Positions 1-7,918 of a stretch of 50,489 bases of DNA are shown here, one piece after another. Source of the stretch: Halorientalis regularis (GTDB lineage Archaea > Halobacteriota > Halobacteria > Halobacteriales > Haloarculaceae); contig NZ_JALJCL010000019.1 of NCBI RefSeq assembly GCF_023698535.1, positions 1 through 50,489 of the forward strand. The letters are read 5' to 3'. Below the pieces are notes generated by a model. That model was not told the origin of the DNA. It ran no database searches and saw only the letters and a program-made list of their open reading frames with translations. The stretch's first letter is position 1. Each line of letters begins with the position of its first letter. A program made the position numbers and the translations under genes.

Positions 1-569
1 GAACCAAGGTTGTACCAGGACTTTGGAAGGAAGCCGACTTCGAGGCCCCACTCCCGCGCCCAGCGCGTGATATCCATCCAGCCGTTTCGCTGCTGCTGGT
101 TGGGATCGGCGGTCTTGGAGGGTGTGATCATCTCGATGTTGCCGGGATAGACGTGCATCCCATACAGCGCCGGCTCGCCGTCCTCGTCGAGCCAGAGCGT
201 CTTGTGATCAGCGTGGGGCGGCGAGTGGGGCGGCTCGTCGCGAGCGCCGATCGTCTCGAGTTCGCGTTCCTCCCACCCGCGTGTTTCGTGACAGGGGCAC
301 TCGTCCTCGCCGGTGATGAGACGACGGATGCAGCTCCTCTCAGCCGGCTCGTTGAGGTCGAACGCCTCGACGAACCCGTCCCGCTGGTACTCGCCCATGA
401 CTGCGCCCAGCGCCCGCCAGATGCCGGTCCAAGCCGGATCGTCGGGGTCATGTTCGAGGTAGTCGTGGACGGCCTCGCGCAGCTGGTCGTACTCGTCCCA
501 CGACGGGACGGGCTCGTTCGGGCCGGGACTCGGCCAGTCGTCCCGGTCGTCGCTGGCGTCCTCAGTCAT
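1..569 (-). CDS. Hypothetical protein, C-terminus beyond window
   Basis: The frame is open from an ATG at 569 to the left window edge (about 189 codons, no stop), so the gene is partial. The N-terminus is very acidic (MTEDASDDRDDW), followed by a tryptophan-rich helical stretch and a short Cys/His cluster (CIRRLITGEDECPCHETRGW). Near the edge is GWMDITRWAREWGLEVGF. The ATG lies inside the end of the upstream integrase gene (8-nt overlap), so the two are almost certainly co-transcribed and translationally coupled. I do not recognise the family. Position suggests an accessory protein of the integrase module, which is inference only. Confidence 0.7.
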   Translation of the reverse strand, partial: MTEDASDDRDDWPSPGPNEPVPSWDEYDQLREAVHDYLEHDPDDPAWTGIWRALGAVMGEYQRDGFVEAFDLNEPAERSCIRRLITGEDECPCHETRGWEERELETIGARDEPPHSPPHADHKTLWLDEDGEPALYGMHVYPGNIEMITPSKTADPNQQQRNGWMDITRWAREWGLEVGFLPKSWYNLG

Positions 570-1674
570 AGATGCCGAACTGGTAGATGTTGTCGAGGTA
601 CTCGTCACGCACTTGGTCGCCCCAGTCGTGAGAGTAGACGTCCATGATGTCGCTGCCGCTGCCCTCGGTGGCGGTCCCAACATCGCCCCGGATGTACTTG
701 ACGAGCGTTGGCGCGATGGACCGGTCGTGATACCCGCGCCCTGGCTGCATATTGGTCGTGAAGAAGTGTCTGAACCAGTGGGGGGTGAACGCACCGGTTG
801 AGCCGTCGTCGACGAGGCCTGTCTGCTCTGCAAAGTGATTGGTGAGCTTCTTACCGACCTGCTTATGACTCAGCCGAGTTGGGTCGCTCTGTGGACTGGT
901 CCACAGCGGATGGGGATGTGCTGTCTCCGGGCGGACGGCCAGCCAGTCTAGCAATGCTCGCTTCAATTCGCCGTCGACGGGGATACGGGTGGCCCGCTTG
1001 CGTTTGTTCCCGGACCGCCGTTGTTCGCCACGGAACACCTCTCCTATCGTCGGCTCTGCTGGGATGTAGAGCGTGTCTGGCTGGTCAGCTATCTCTTCGT
1101 GTATCGAGACGCCATGGCGGTCCAACGTCTCGTAGAAGATGTCGTGGTCCAAGTGAATGAACGGCAAGTCGATGTTGAGATTCTCAGCGAGTCTGATACC
1201 GGTTTTGGCGAATGTCATCCCTATCCCCCGAAATTGGAGGTTAGGGATGCCACGGAGATACGCGCCAATCTCGTCCACCGAGCGGTCAAGTTTGTCTTTG
1301 TCGTCGACATCGAACGTGGCTTCGTCGGTGACGTAGGCGACCGGATTGGAGTCGACGACCTCCCTATCCAGCAACTCTTTCAAAAACGACTGGACGATTC
1401 GCATCTCGTTTTCCACCGTTCGTTCCCCGAGTCCAGCACGGCGCAACTGGCTGAGAAAGGTGCGGGCGTCGTCGGTGGTCATGCCATCTCGCCAGTCCAC
1501 AACCTCGTCCCAAGCGTCCCAGTCGGCGTCATCTGGACTATCAGCGATTGCTCGCTGAATCTCCTCGAATCGCACGTCGGTCACGTCGTCGACGTCTTGT
1601 TTGTGAGAAAGATATCGTTCCAAGGGCTCGTCGTACCACTCGTCGTCGAAATCAAGGTCGCCGTACTTACTCAT
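562..1674 (-). CDS. Tyrosine recombinase / integrase
   Basis: A 370-residue site-specific tyrosine recombinase that would integrate or excise a mobile element. An N-terminal SAM-like core-binding region (about 15-115) precedes the catalytic domain. Visible catalytic residues are Arg161 (TGIRLAEN), His299-x-x-Arg302 (PHWFRH), and a C-terminal tyrosine, either Tyr347 (MDVYSH) or Tyr359 (RDEYLDNI). The start chosen is the ATG at 1674, which overlaps the stop of the upstream small gene by 8 nt; the frame is open further upstream but that part lies inside the neighbour. It forms an operon with the upstream DNA-binding-like protein and the downstream partial gene. No attachment site or tRNA was seen nearby. 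Confidence 0.9.
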   Translation of the reverse strand: MSKYGDLDFDDEWYDEPLERYLSHKQDVDDVTDVRFEEIQRAIADSPDDADWDAWDEVVDWRDGMTTDDARTFLSQLRRAGLGERTVENEMRIVQSFLKELLDREVVDSNPVAYVTDEATFDVDDKDKLDRSVDEIGAYLRGIPNLQFRGIGMTFAKTGIRLAENLNIDLPFIHLDHDIFYETLDRHGVSIHEEIADQPDTLYIPAEPTIGEVFRGEQRRSGNKRKRATRIPVDGELKRALLDWLAVRPETAHPHPLWTSPQSDPTRLSHKQVGKKLTNHFAEQTGLVDDGSTGAFTPHWFRHFFTTNMQPGRGYHDRSIAPTLVKYIRGDVGTATEGSGSDIMDVYSHDWGDQVRDEYLDNIYQFGIYD

Positions 1675-2041
1675 CGGTGATCTTGAGGTAGCCGCCCTTT
1701 GAGCGGCGATACTTGGCCTTGCCCTGGTCACAGAGGTCATCTGCGACAGTAATCAGGTCGTCTTCGAGGAGGTCGAGCAGGTCCTCGCTATCGAGTGCAT
1801 CGTCGGTGGAGAGGTTAGTAAGAACCCACTCTTGAATCGTGTCGTTGATGTTGGTTTCCGAGTCGGTGTCGTCGACTTTGAGCGTCTGTGGGTCAGCGGG
1901 TGACTCCGCGGCAGCATAGTCGGCACCATACTGACGCCGCCCGGCTCGAATCATTCGATGACAGTATTCTTTCACAGAGAGATTGCGCTCGTCGGCCGCC
2001 GCAACCCATTCGTCAGGCACCTCAATTTGCACGTGAGCCAT
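1667..2041 (-). CDS. Small acidic protein preceding integrase, ribbon-helix-helix-like
   Basis: 124 residues from the ATG at 2041; an alternative upstream start would lie in AT-rich DNA. The N-terminus (MAHVQIEVPDEW, then LSVKEYCHRMIRAGRRQYG) has the beta-strand/helix/helix pattern of ribbon-helix-helix DNA-binding proteins. The C-terminal half is acidic and ends in a basic winged-helix-like strip (KAKYRRSKGGYLKITDE). The gene overlaps the integrase start by 8 nt. This layout resembles small haloarchaeal proteins commonly found just upstream of XerC/D-like integrases, so a recombination-directionality or regulatory role is plausible. That function is inferred from context, not shown. Confidence 0.7.
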   Translation of the reverse strand: MAHVQIEVPDEWVAAADERNLSVKEYCHRMIRAGRRQYGADYAAAESPADPQTLKVDDTDSETNINDTIQEWVLTNLSTDDALDSEDLLDLLEDDLITVADDLCDQGKAKYRRSKGGYLKITDE

Positions 2042-2178
2042 TTTCACAATAGTGAATTGAGAGCCAAGAAAGTAAAAAATACCGGTTGTTGGAATCATAT
2101 AGAGTGAAGAAACTACAATGTTAATAAAAATTTAATAATTTAGAATATAGTAGCAGGGAAGTAGTACTGCTGTTGCTA

Positions 2179-2496
2179 TCATACACAGTGTCCCTTCCCT
2201 TTCAGCACGTCAAAGTCATCGAGGAGTTCGTCTTCGGCGACGTCGTCGATCTGGGACACCTGTGGCGTCGTGTAGTAGGCATCTGTGGCTGCGTCTTCAC
2301 TCTCGACCTCAGAGAGTGTATCTGCACAGCCGGCAATGGCACGGGCCAAGAGACTCTTGCCGCTGCCTGTGGGGGCTCGAATCAGGACCACGTCGTTGCC
2401 GTCCTGATACGCTTTCTTGATCTGCGTGAGGGCCTGCTTCTGGTAGCCGCGATAGCTTGGCGCGGGGAATTCTTGATGAATGCGTCCCGGCTCCAT
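2179..2496 (-). pseudogene. DEAD/DEAH (XPD/DinG-like) helicase, N-terminal fragment
   Basis: 105 residues remain of a helicase whose family is normally several times longer. The N-terminus has a Q-motif-like SYRGYQKQALTQIKKAY and a perfect Walker A (RAPTGSGKS), followed by an acidic linker. It ends at DVLKGKGHCV, where haloarchaeal XPD/DinG-like helicases have a conserved KGKxxYxC segment. A stop follows, and the next bases (2100-2170) are AT-rich and non-coding. Motifs II-VI are missing, so it cannot be an active helicase. The truncation faces the integrase operon, which suggests a recombination junction near 2160-2180. Confidence 0.75.
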
Positions 2497-2642
2497 CTAT
2501 TATTGTAGTTGATTATTCCGGTGTCTGTCAATCTGTCGGTAGCTACTGTTGAAGGGCTATTTTGTCGAGTGGAGGGCTACTGATACAGAATTTGAGAACA
2601 AAACCGCCACTGTAATGCCGGTTCAGCTAGTTATTGACAAGT

Positions 2643-3296
2643 ATGAAGAACTGGTCCCGAAGAGCGGTTCTCTCCGGTACTGCAGTTGCGGTTGGTTCTG
2701 TTGCAGGTTGTCTTGGCGGCTCAGGAAACAACGCAACGCCGGCCCCCGACGGCGTCGAACCTTCCGATGCACCACGCCCAGCTCGTGGGCCGGAGGACGC
2801 GTCTGTCACGGTCGAACTCTTCACCGACTACGAGTGCCCACACTGCCATGATTTCCATAGCGGCCCTGAACAACAGCTTGTCGACGAGTTTGTCCGATCG
2901 CCGTCCGATCCGAACGTGCAGTTCCAGTTCTACGAGTATCCGATTCCGGTTGGCAACAACTCGTGGCTGGCTGCGATGGCAGGCGTTGCGGCTGGTGTCG
3001 AGAGCGGAGCATCCACCTACGTGTCGTATCGCGACCAGATGTTTGAGTCTCAGAACACGTCGACGGACCTGATCCGGACGACACTCGAAGAGACGGCTGG
3101 TGTGTCCGATTCGGTCTGGGACGATGTCCAAAACCAGTTCTATCGAAAACCAGCCGAAGCGGACAAAGAACGCGGGAATTCACATGGAATTTCCGGAACG
3201 CCCGGAGTCGTCGTCAACGGGACGGTCGTATCGCCGCCTGACGGTGACCAAACGTATCAGGATACGATCCGAGAAGAAATTCAAAGCCAGCTTTGA
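2643..3296 (+). CDS. DsbA-family thiol-disulfide oxidoreductase, Tat lipoprotein
   Basis: 217 residues from the ATG at 2643 (a TTG three codons upstream is less likely). The signal begins with twin arginines (Arg6-Arg7) and ends in a lipobox (GSVAGC, Cys23), so the protein is probably exported folded by Tat and lipid-anchored outside the cell. The mature domain is a thioredoxin_4/DsbA fold with active site CPHC (Cys65, Cys68) in TDYECPHCHDFH. A cis-proline loop is visible near the end (ISGTPGVVVNG). Expected role: oxidation or isomerisation of disulfides, or electron transfer, in secreted proteins. It is monocistronic and reads toward the secreted metalloprotease-like gene. Confidence 0.9.
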   Translation: MKNWSRRAVLSGTAVAVGSVAGCLGGSGNNATPAPDGVEPSDAPRPARGPEDASVTVELFTDYECPHCHDFHSGPEQQLVDEFVRSPSDPNVQFQFYEYPIPVGNNSWLAAMAGVAAGVESGASTYVSYRDQMFESQNTSTDLIRTTLEETAGVSDSVWDDVQNQFYRKPAEADKERGNSHGISGTPGVVVNGTVVSPPDGDQTYQDTIREEIQSQL

Positions 3297-3321
3297 ATTT
3301 TTTCTTAAGCCCACTTTGGTT

Positions 3322-3336
3322 AGCTTTTATATTATT
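3322..3336 (+). promoter_or_regulatory. Archaeal TATA promoter for the metalloprotease-like gene
   Basis: The stretch agcttttatatta has its TATA centre about 27 bp before the ATG at 3357. This is the spacing expected for a leaderless haloarchaeal transcript. Assigned by inspection only. Confidence 0.5.
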
Positions 3337-3356
3337 CCCCTCTCTCATTTCGTAGT

Positions 3357-4427
3357 ATGGCACGGGCATTGGCTGTTATTCTGGGGACTGTGTTGTCTGT
3401 CTCAGTAATTTTGGGTGGGGCCATGGTCGGAGGATTGATGCTTGTCTCTGATGGTCCATCCCAAACATCTGAGGGCCAAACTGCGTCAGACTCTATTGCC
3501 ACAACTAGGCAGCCTACCATTAAAAGAGACACTACCGATGAGCCTATAAGCACACAGTCGGTTCCAACCGCAGATACTCCAGAATCAGTGAGTACCCCTA
3601 AACCAGATACTACTACTTCTGTACCTGAGGTCGAAAGAACACCATTTAGACTTGTTCCTGAGGATAATAAGGATGAGAATCCTGACAGAAAATGGTTCTA
3701 CGAGGATTTCGAGTGGTTCGCAGACAATCCAGACAATGATGACGATGGGGACTATGTCCGTGACGAATATGAAAGAGAAGTTGAAGGGTTAATTGTTGGT
3801 GAAAAGGACTCTGATGGTGACACGGTTCCTGATGGGGCTGAATTGGCTGGATTCCCCAAGAGGACAATTGTAGCAGAAGGGCCACCTGGAAACAAATTCG
3901 ATGCCGACCCACAAGAACGGGATCTTGTGGTGGACATTGTCTACTCTGATTCCGCCATAGACAGATTATCGGAATCAGATATTGAAGATCTTGAAGAGAA
4001 GTGGGAATCGTTCCCGTCTGAGTACTCAATCGATGCCCATATTGAAGTAAACGAAAACATCACATTCGAAGGAGAATACCCACAGGACTTCAATATTCGA
4101 GAGGCTGAAGAAGTGTTTGAAGAAGAGTACGGGTCAGGATCTATACACAGGATGGTTGTCGTAACCGGATTCTCTAACGAGGATATTGGAGGTAGAGCTA
4201 ACCTCAGAGGACATATTTCGGTTGTTCGACATGATGTGGATTATAGGCAGGGGGTCATCATCCACGAGCTCATGCATAACATCATTGGGATGCCACCCAA
4301 CGTGGAGGGGTGTTCACCATCTCCTGGACACAGTTGCGATGGATATCTGGCCGAATATACAGGCGATTTTGAACCAAAGATCACTGATAATATCGAGAGA
4401 TGGCTCAAGAGAGATTGGGAGATATAA
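3357..4427 (+). CDS. Secreted zinc-metalloprotease-like protein with Ca-binding repeats
   Basis: 356 residues. A hydrophobic N-terminal segment (about residues 3-31) should be a signal peptide or membrane anchor. It is followed by a Thr/Ser/Pro-rich linker (about 35-95) typical of a cell-surface spacer. Two acidic thrombospondin-type-3/EF-hand-like motifs follow (DNDDDGDYVRDEYE and DSDGDTVPDGAE). The C-terminal domain carries HELMH at 303-307, the HExxH zinc signature of gluzincin/metzincin peptidases, then a small Cys-containing loop. Peptidase activity and substrate are inferred. Base composition is clearly more AT-rich than neighbouring genes, which suggests recent acquisition. Confidence 0.8.
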   Translation: MARALAVILGTVLSVSVILGGAMVGGLMLVSDGPSQTSEGQTASDSIATTRQPTIKRDTTDEPISTQSVPTADTPESVSTPKPDTTTSVPEVERTPFRLVPEDNKDENPDRKWFYEDFEWFADNPDNDDDGDYVRDEYEREVEGLIVGEKDSDGDTVPDGAELAGFPKRTIVAEGPPGNKFDADPQERDLVVDIVYSDSAIDRLSESDIEDLEEKWESFPSEYSIDAHIEVNENITFEGEYPQDFNIREAEEVFEEEYGSGSIHRMVVVTGFSNEDIGGRANLRGHISVVRHDVDYRQGVIIHELMHNIIGMPPNVEGCSPSPGHSCDGYLAEYTGDFEPKITDNIERWLKRDWEI

Positions 4428-4435
4428 ACACTGGT

Positions 4436-5194
4436 CTAGAATTGCGACAATGACGCTTGGCGGTCAAGATCCGTTTTTCGCCGACGCTCGTACGCTTCCT
4501 TCGCTTCGTCTTCGATGTCGATGCACTCGACGGTGAGTGGTGTTCCGTCGTCGTACTCGAGTTCAGCGGCGATTGCGAGAGGGGCGGTTCCAGCGCAGGG
4601 GACCACAACCGTGTCGCCGGAAGTGGTTAACTGCGAGAGGTAGCTCTGGTATGGCGCGAGGGGTTTTGCTGTCCCCCATCCGAAGTTCTCCCGTTGCCGT
4701 TCGCAGGGAATATTGAGTCGGAGGTTGCTTCCGACTGGATGGTCAGCTGGCACCGGACAGGCTTGCTTCCAGGCAAAGAGGACAGAGTAGCCCCCGTTGG
4801 AGCCATACATTCCGGGTGTCGATCGGTCTGGTTCTCCATCTTGGGTCAACTCTGTCACCTGCCCGGTCCGGATTCTCGACTCCCCCCACGTGTCTTGAAT
4901 GTAGTCCCAGAGTCGAGGGAGCAGCCAATCATCGACGTCGGCAATCAGAACGCCACCGGGTTTGAGGCATTCGTGGACAGCGTCGATGAGGGCGGAGGTA
5001 GTGAGGGACGTGTCGTGGTCGTCGTGATGGTCGTCCGACTTGGAAAACGTGTGTGTTGGGTATTCGACTCCGAACTGCCCATTCCGCATCGGCCTCGCCC
5101 ATGCGTCGTCCAGGTGGATGAGCGATACGCTGTTGTTGGGATGAGAGTGGAGTGTTTCGAGCGCATCTGCTATTCGGTAGGTGATCGAAACCAT
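4436..5194 (-). CDS. DNA methyltransferase-like protein with degenerate motif IV
   Basis: 252 residues with the circularly permuted layout of beta-class N4/N6 DNA methyltransferases. The N-terminal region has SLIHLDDAW (25-32) where active enzymes carry (D/S)PP(Y/W). A middle Rossmann-like part includes LKPGGVLIADVDDW. Near the C-terminus, KPLAPYQSYL is followed by GDTVVVPCAGTAP (AdoMet-binding FxGxG-like) and AIAAE, then VECIDIE. The two-proline catalytic motif is replaced by DDAW, so activity is uncertain. It could be a divergent haloviral or plasmid modification enzyme, or a catalytically dead relative. It is the last gene of the long minus-strand array, about 40 bp downstream of the GIY-YIG gene. 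Confidence 0.65.
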   Translation of the reverse strand: MVSITYRIADALETLHSHPNNSVSLIHLDDAWARPMRNGQFGVEYPTHTFSKSDDHHDDHDTSLTTSALIDAVHECLKPGGVLIADVDDWLLPRLWDYIQDTWGESRIRTGQVTELTQDGEPDRSTPGMYGSNGGYSVLFAWKQACPVPADHPVGSNLRLNIPCERQRENFGWGTAKPLAPYQSYLSQLTTSGDTVVVPCAGTAPLAIAAELEYDDGTPLTVECIDIEDEAKEAYERRRKTDLDRQASLSQF

Positions 5195-5235
5195 CAGACT
5201 TGGTTCGTTTGCGAAGTCCCAATGTGGGAGGTGTC

Positions 5236-5994
5236 CTACTCGTTTGCGACTGGATCGGTACTGGCTGTGTAGTCTTCAAGCAGGTCGAGGGCGGCGGTCG
5301 TGTGGAAACCTCCGACGTGATCAATATTCCACAGCCCGGATTGCCGAATCTCCCCGGTCGCCGCGTGGTTGCCGGGCCAGCCGTCTGGAATCTGCTGATC
5401 GCCACGCAATCGCGACTGGCTCACGAGCGCGATCGTATTCTTCTCGATGAAGGCCCGGTCCGACTTCGGGCCCGGCTCGCCCGGAATATCGACGACCAAG
5501 AACGGCAGCCGGCGGATATACGCACTGACTGCGAGTTCGAGCGGATGTTCCTGTTCTCGTAGTTCCGTTGTTTCGATCGGGATTCCGTCTCGGTGGGGCG
5601 TTCCCCAGTGCGGGAATTGCTCGTGGAGTCCGTCTCGTTCGATCAGGGCTCGCCCAACGTGCCGCCGCCAGACAGAACCGCGGTGGTTGCCGCCATTCGG
5701 GTGTTCTGCCCGCTCCGTGTTCCCTCGGTGCTGTCGCAGACGGGACCAGAGCCCGTTGCTCGAACCAGCACTCACACCGACGGTTCCGATCCTGACGAGT
5801 CGCCACTGAGATGGGGGCTGGGTGAAATCTGTCGTCGGATCAAAAAAGTAATAGATGCCAGCGTCTGGCCAGTCTTGGTTTCCCGTGGTGTTTTCGAGAT
5901 AGAATGGCCCACCACAGTTGTCCTGCAGTGTAGCGAAAATGGACTGGAGCCGGCTGTGTGCTGTGTTGCGGCCGGCGTATGCGGAACTGAGCAT
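5236..5994 (-). CDS. GIY-YIG nuclease-like protein
   Basis: 252 residues. The GIY-YIG core can be followed: GIYYFF (46-51), then LVRIGTVG (about 67-73), then the conserved Arg/His segment LWSRLRQHRG (82-91), RGSVWRRHVG, and a late Glu in FIEKNTIALV that could complete the metal site. This fold cleaves DNA in homing endonucleases, UvrC and some restriction enzymes. The rest, including a Trp/His-rich C-terminus, is not recognised. It sits between the methyltransferase-like gene and a small unknown gene in one direction, so a modification/nuclease pair is conceivable but unproven. Confidence 0.65.
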   Translation of the reverse strand: MLSSAYAGRNTAHSRLQSIFATLQDNCGGPFYLENTTGNQDWPDAGIYYFFDPTTDFTQPPSQWRLVRIGTVGVSAGSSNGLWSRLRQHRGNTERAEHPNGGNHRGSVWRRHVGRALIERDGLHEQFPHWGTPHRDGIPIETTELREQEHPLELAVSAYIRRLPFLVVDIPGEPGPKSDRAFIEKNTIALVSQSRLRGDQQIPDGWPGNHAATGEIRQSGLWNIDHVGGFHTTAALDLLEDYTASTDPVANE

Positions 5995-6020
5995 GGGGTC
6001 GTGTGTTCAACGGCGGCCGA

Positions 6021-6347
6021 TCAGGGGAGACGTTCGTCAAGTTCGTCAGCGAGGACGTCAACGGCGACTTCGCGGAGCGATGAGCTGCTTGTGTAGTAGG
6101 GATACTTGTCGCTCCCTCGGAGCACATCCTTTGGCCAGATCCGCTCGTGGACATACGGCATCCCGCTCGTAGTGAGTCCAACCGTCGGTTGATCGTCAAG
6201 GAACACTGCGCTGACGATGAGGGAATTGGCGATTGCTCGTGCGGTATTCTCTTCTGTGGCAGCATGGCCCCGTAAGCCTTCGACCACTTCAGAGAGATAC
6301 TCTTCGAACTCTTCTGTCGGATCTGCGTCGACTCGAATCTCGGTCAT
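6021..6347 (-). CDS. Hypothetical protein, 108 aa
   Basis: The ATG at 6347 overlaps the stop of the upstream 39-residue gene (ATGA). The sequence begins MTEIRVDADPTEEFEEYL, suggesting helices, followed by a mixed beta part (TVGLTTSGMPYVHERIWPKD) and an acidic helical C-terminus. No family is recognised. The tight coupling shows it belongs to the 4.4-10 kb minus-strand operon. Confidence 0.6.
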   Translation of the reverse strand: MTEIRVDADPTEEFEEYLSEVVEGLRGHAATEENTARAIANSLIVSAVFLDDQPTVGLTTSGMPYVHERIWPKDVLRGSDKYPYYTSSSSLREVAVDVLADELDERLP

Positions 6348-6463
6348 CGGTCGAACAAGGGAACGAAGTGTTCAGTCCCATCTTCGACCCACAGGTCTCC
6401 GATGGTTCCGTCGCGCTCGACTTCTGGCTCGAATTGTACTGGCTCGGATTCTTCATCAGGCAT
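6344..6463 (-). CDS. Very small acidic protein, 39 aa
   Basis: Starts at the ATG at 6463, two bases after the stop of the zinc-ribbon gene, and ends overlapping the start of the 108-aa gene. The sequence is MPDEESEPVQFEPEVERDG, then TIGDLWVEDGTEHFVPLFDR. Its placement between two coupled genes with no spacing argues that it is translated. Function is unknown. Confidence 0.5.
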   Translation of the reverse strand: MPDEESEPVQFEPEVERDGTIGDLWVEDGTEHFVPLFDR

Positions 6464-6465
6464 CG

Positions 6466-6840
6466 TCACGTTCCTTGCTGATCCACAAGATCGTTGACGT
6501 CTTCGTCGGTGTAGTTCGAGAGGTCGAACATCTGGCCGGCCAACGGCTCCTGGAAGAGCCTGCGGCGGCACTCCTTGCAGCTGATGAACAGCGTTCGTGT
6601 GGCTGACCCGTAGTCCGTCCGGGAGATTGCCGGGGACCCGCCCATGTGGTCACCGCGTGTTTCGAAACGAGTGAATTCGAGACCGCCACAGAACGGACAC
6701 TCACTGCCGATACCGTCGAATTCGGCGGTTCGGACCCGAAGAAGCGATTCGACTTCTCCACCGGGCCCTTCGAGCGTGTATTCAGTGATGTTGCGATGGA
6801 TCTCGCCTCCATCGTGTCCTGTCGTTGTTTTTAGGGGCAT
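6466..6840 (-). CDS. Zinc-ribbon protein, 124 aa
   Basis: 124 residues with two Cys pairs that would bind one zinc: CPFCGG in the middle and CKECRRR about 35 residues later. The N-terminus is Gly/Glu-rich and beta-like (ITEYTLEGPGGEVESLLRVR). The C-terminus (NYTDEDVNDLVDQQGT) is helical. It could bind nucleic acid or protein; no named family is recognised. It is followed directly by the 39-aa gene and is part of the minus-strand operon. Confidence 0.6.
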   Translation of the reverse strand: MPLKTTTGHDGGEIHRNITEYTLEGPGGEVESLLRVRTAEFDGIGSECPFCGGLEFTRFETRGDHMGGSPAISRTDYGSATRTLFISCKECRRRLFQEPLAGQMFDLSNYTDEDVNDLVDQQGT

Positions 6841-6900
6841 GACTCGCTCAATTGGCAGTCCCTCAAAGCGGCTCGTTCCCAGCGGAGAACACTGCTCTGC

Positions 6901-7176
6901 TCAGTCTCGCTTTGGTTCTAGCCGTTTGCGAAGATCATCGATCTGAGCTACTTCGTCCTCGTATCCGGTTTCGTGGACGCTGTCGCAGAGCCCGTCGACG
7001 TGGCTGACGAATTCGTCGAAATCGTCTCGCCACATCAGGTGTTGTTCGTTGTTCGCGACTGCTTCTTCGACCGTCGCGACGATCTCGTTGATAGTGTCGT
7101 CGGAAATATCGTGTTCCTGCAGTGCTAGTTCGAACGATTCTCGGATATCCTCGAAGTTAACCGGCTGGTCTGCCAT
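6901..7176 (-). CDS. Hypothetical acidic helical protein, 91 aa
   Basis: 91 residues (MADQPVNFEDIRESFEL...), predicted almost fully alpha-helical and highly acidic with a short basic end (RKRLEPKRD). No transmembrane segment or catalytic motif is visible. It lies 15 bp downstream of the winged-helix gene in the same operon. Function unknown. Confidence 0.55.
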   Translation of the reverse strand: MADQPVNFEDIRESFELALQEHDISDDTINEIVATVEEAVANNEQHLMWRDDFDEFVSHVDGLCDSVHETGYEDEVAQIDDLRKRLEPKRD

Positions 7177-7191
7177 GATCCACTTTGCTGG

Positions 7192-7623
7192 CTAGTCCCC
7201 AATACCGGCTTGCGGGTCGTGTTCTAGGTTTGCTTTATCGCGATTCGCTTGATCCGTCTCTAGAGATTGTATGACGGCATCTTCTTTGGCCGTCGCCTGC
7301 CGAACAACCTGCCGCTTTGCGATGTGGGCCCGCTGTAGGTTTTCGTCCTGTGCGATATCCCGGATCTGTCGTCCGAGGCCAGTGAGTCCGTACACCTTCT
7401 TGGAGAGACCGTCTGGTTGTTCCTGCAACCTTTGTTCCCAGACCCCGTGTTGGATACCGGCTTTGAGCCTATCGTGGACGGTACTCGAACTGAGCAGTAG
7501 TTTCTCGCGAAGGTCTGTGTGGCGTTGTGGTTCGTGACCGATTTCGACCAAAATCTCTAGCGTCCCTTTTTTTCGGAGGAAGCAGATGATTTCTTCGCTG
7601 ACCATATTTGACGGCTGATTCAC
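7192..7623 (-). CDS. Winged-helix transcriptional regulator
   Basis: 143 residues with a winged HTH: CFLRKKGTLEILVEIGHE (helix 1), the recognition region DLREKLLLSSSTVHDRLK, and the wing VWEQRLQEQPDGLSKKVYGLT. It resembles HxlR/MarR-like archaeal regulators. The C-terminal helix (HIAKRQVVRQATAKEDAVIQ) may dimerise. Translation likely starts at the GTG at 7623, which overlaps the upstream TGA (GTGA), giving translational coupling; an internal ATG (MVSEEI) is possible. As the only recognisable DNA-binding regulator inside the operon it may control the array, including the inverted repeat at 10049-10093 (inference). Confidence 0.75.
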   Translation of the reverse strand: MNQPSNMVSEEIICFLRKKGTLEILVEIGHEPQRHTDLREKLLLSSSTVHDRLKAGIQHGVWEQRLQEQPDGLSKKVYGLTGLGRQIRDIAQDENLQRAHIAKRQVVRQATAKEDAVIQSLETDQANRDKANLEHDPQAGIGD

Positions 7624-7910
7624 TCGACTGGCGCTAGCGTGACTTCCCTGAGTTCGATATGCTCTTCCCCGGCGGCGTGGTACGCGTCTCGGTGGGTCTC
7701 TGCAGTCTCTCGGTCGTAGAAGATCGCATCTTCGGAGCTGGGTTCGGGGCTGAAGGATTCGGGAACGTCGTCGGGATCGAACGATTCATCGACGAGTATG
7801 AGCTTGTTGACGGGCAAGAACGGCTGATCGGCCTTTGTCCCGATCGGTTCAGTATTGATCAGCACGTAGTACGTTCCGGCGAATCGGTCTGTCTCTGCAT
7901 TTTCTGACAT
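7620..7910 (-). CDS. Hypothetical protein, 96 aa
   Basis: 96 acidic residues with alternating strands (TYYVLINTEPIG, LPVNKLILVDESF) and a C-terminal helix/strand (RETAETHRDAYHAAGEEH). No family is recognised. It is translationally coupled to the winged-helix gene through a GTGA overlap and starts 8 bp after the previous gene. Confidence 0.6.
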   Translation of the reverse strand: MSENAETDRFAGTYYVLINTEPIGTKADQPFLPVNKLILVDESFDPDDVPESFSPEPSSEDAIFYDRETAETHRDAYHAAGEEHIELREVTLAPVE

Positions 7911-7918
7911 TGTTGGAA

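Noticed and set aside
1021-1680. 219-codon plus-strand frame opposite the first integrase
   Set aside because: Integrase catalytic residues are all present on the minus strand.
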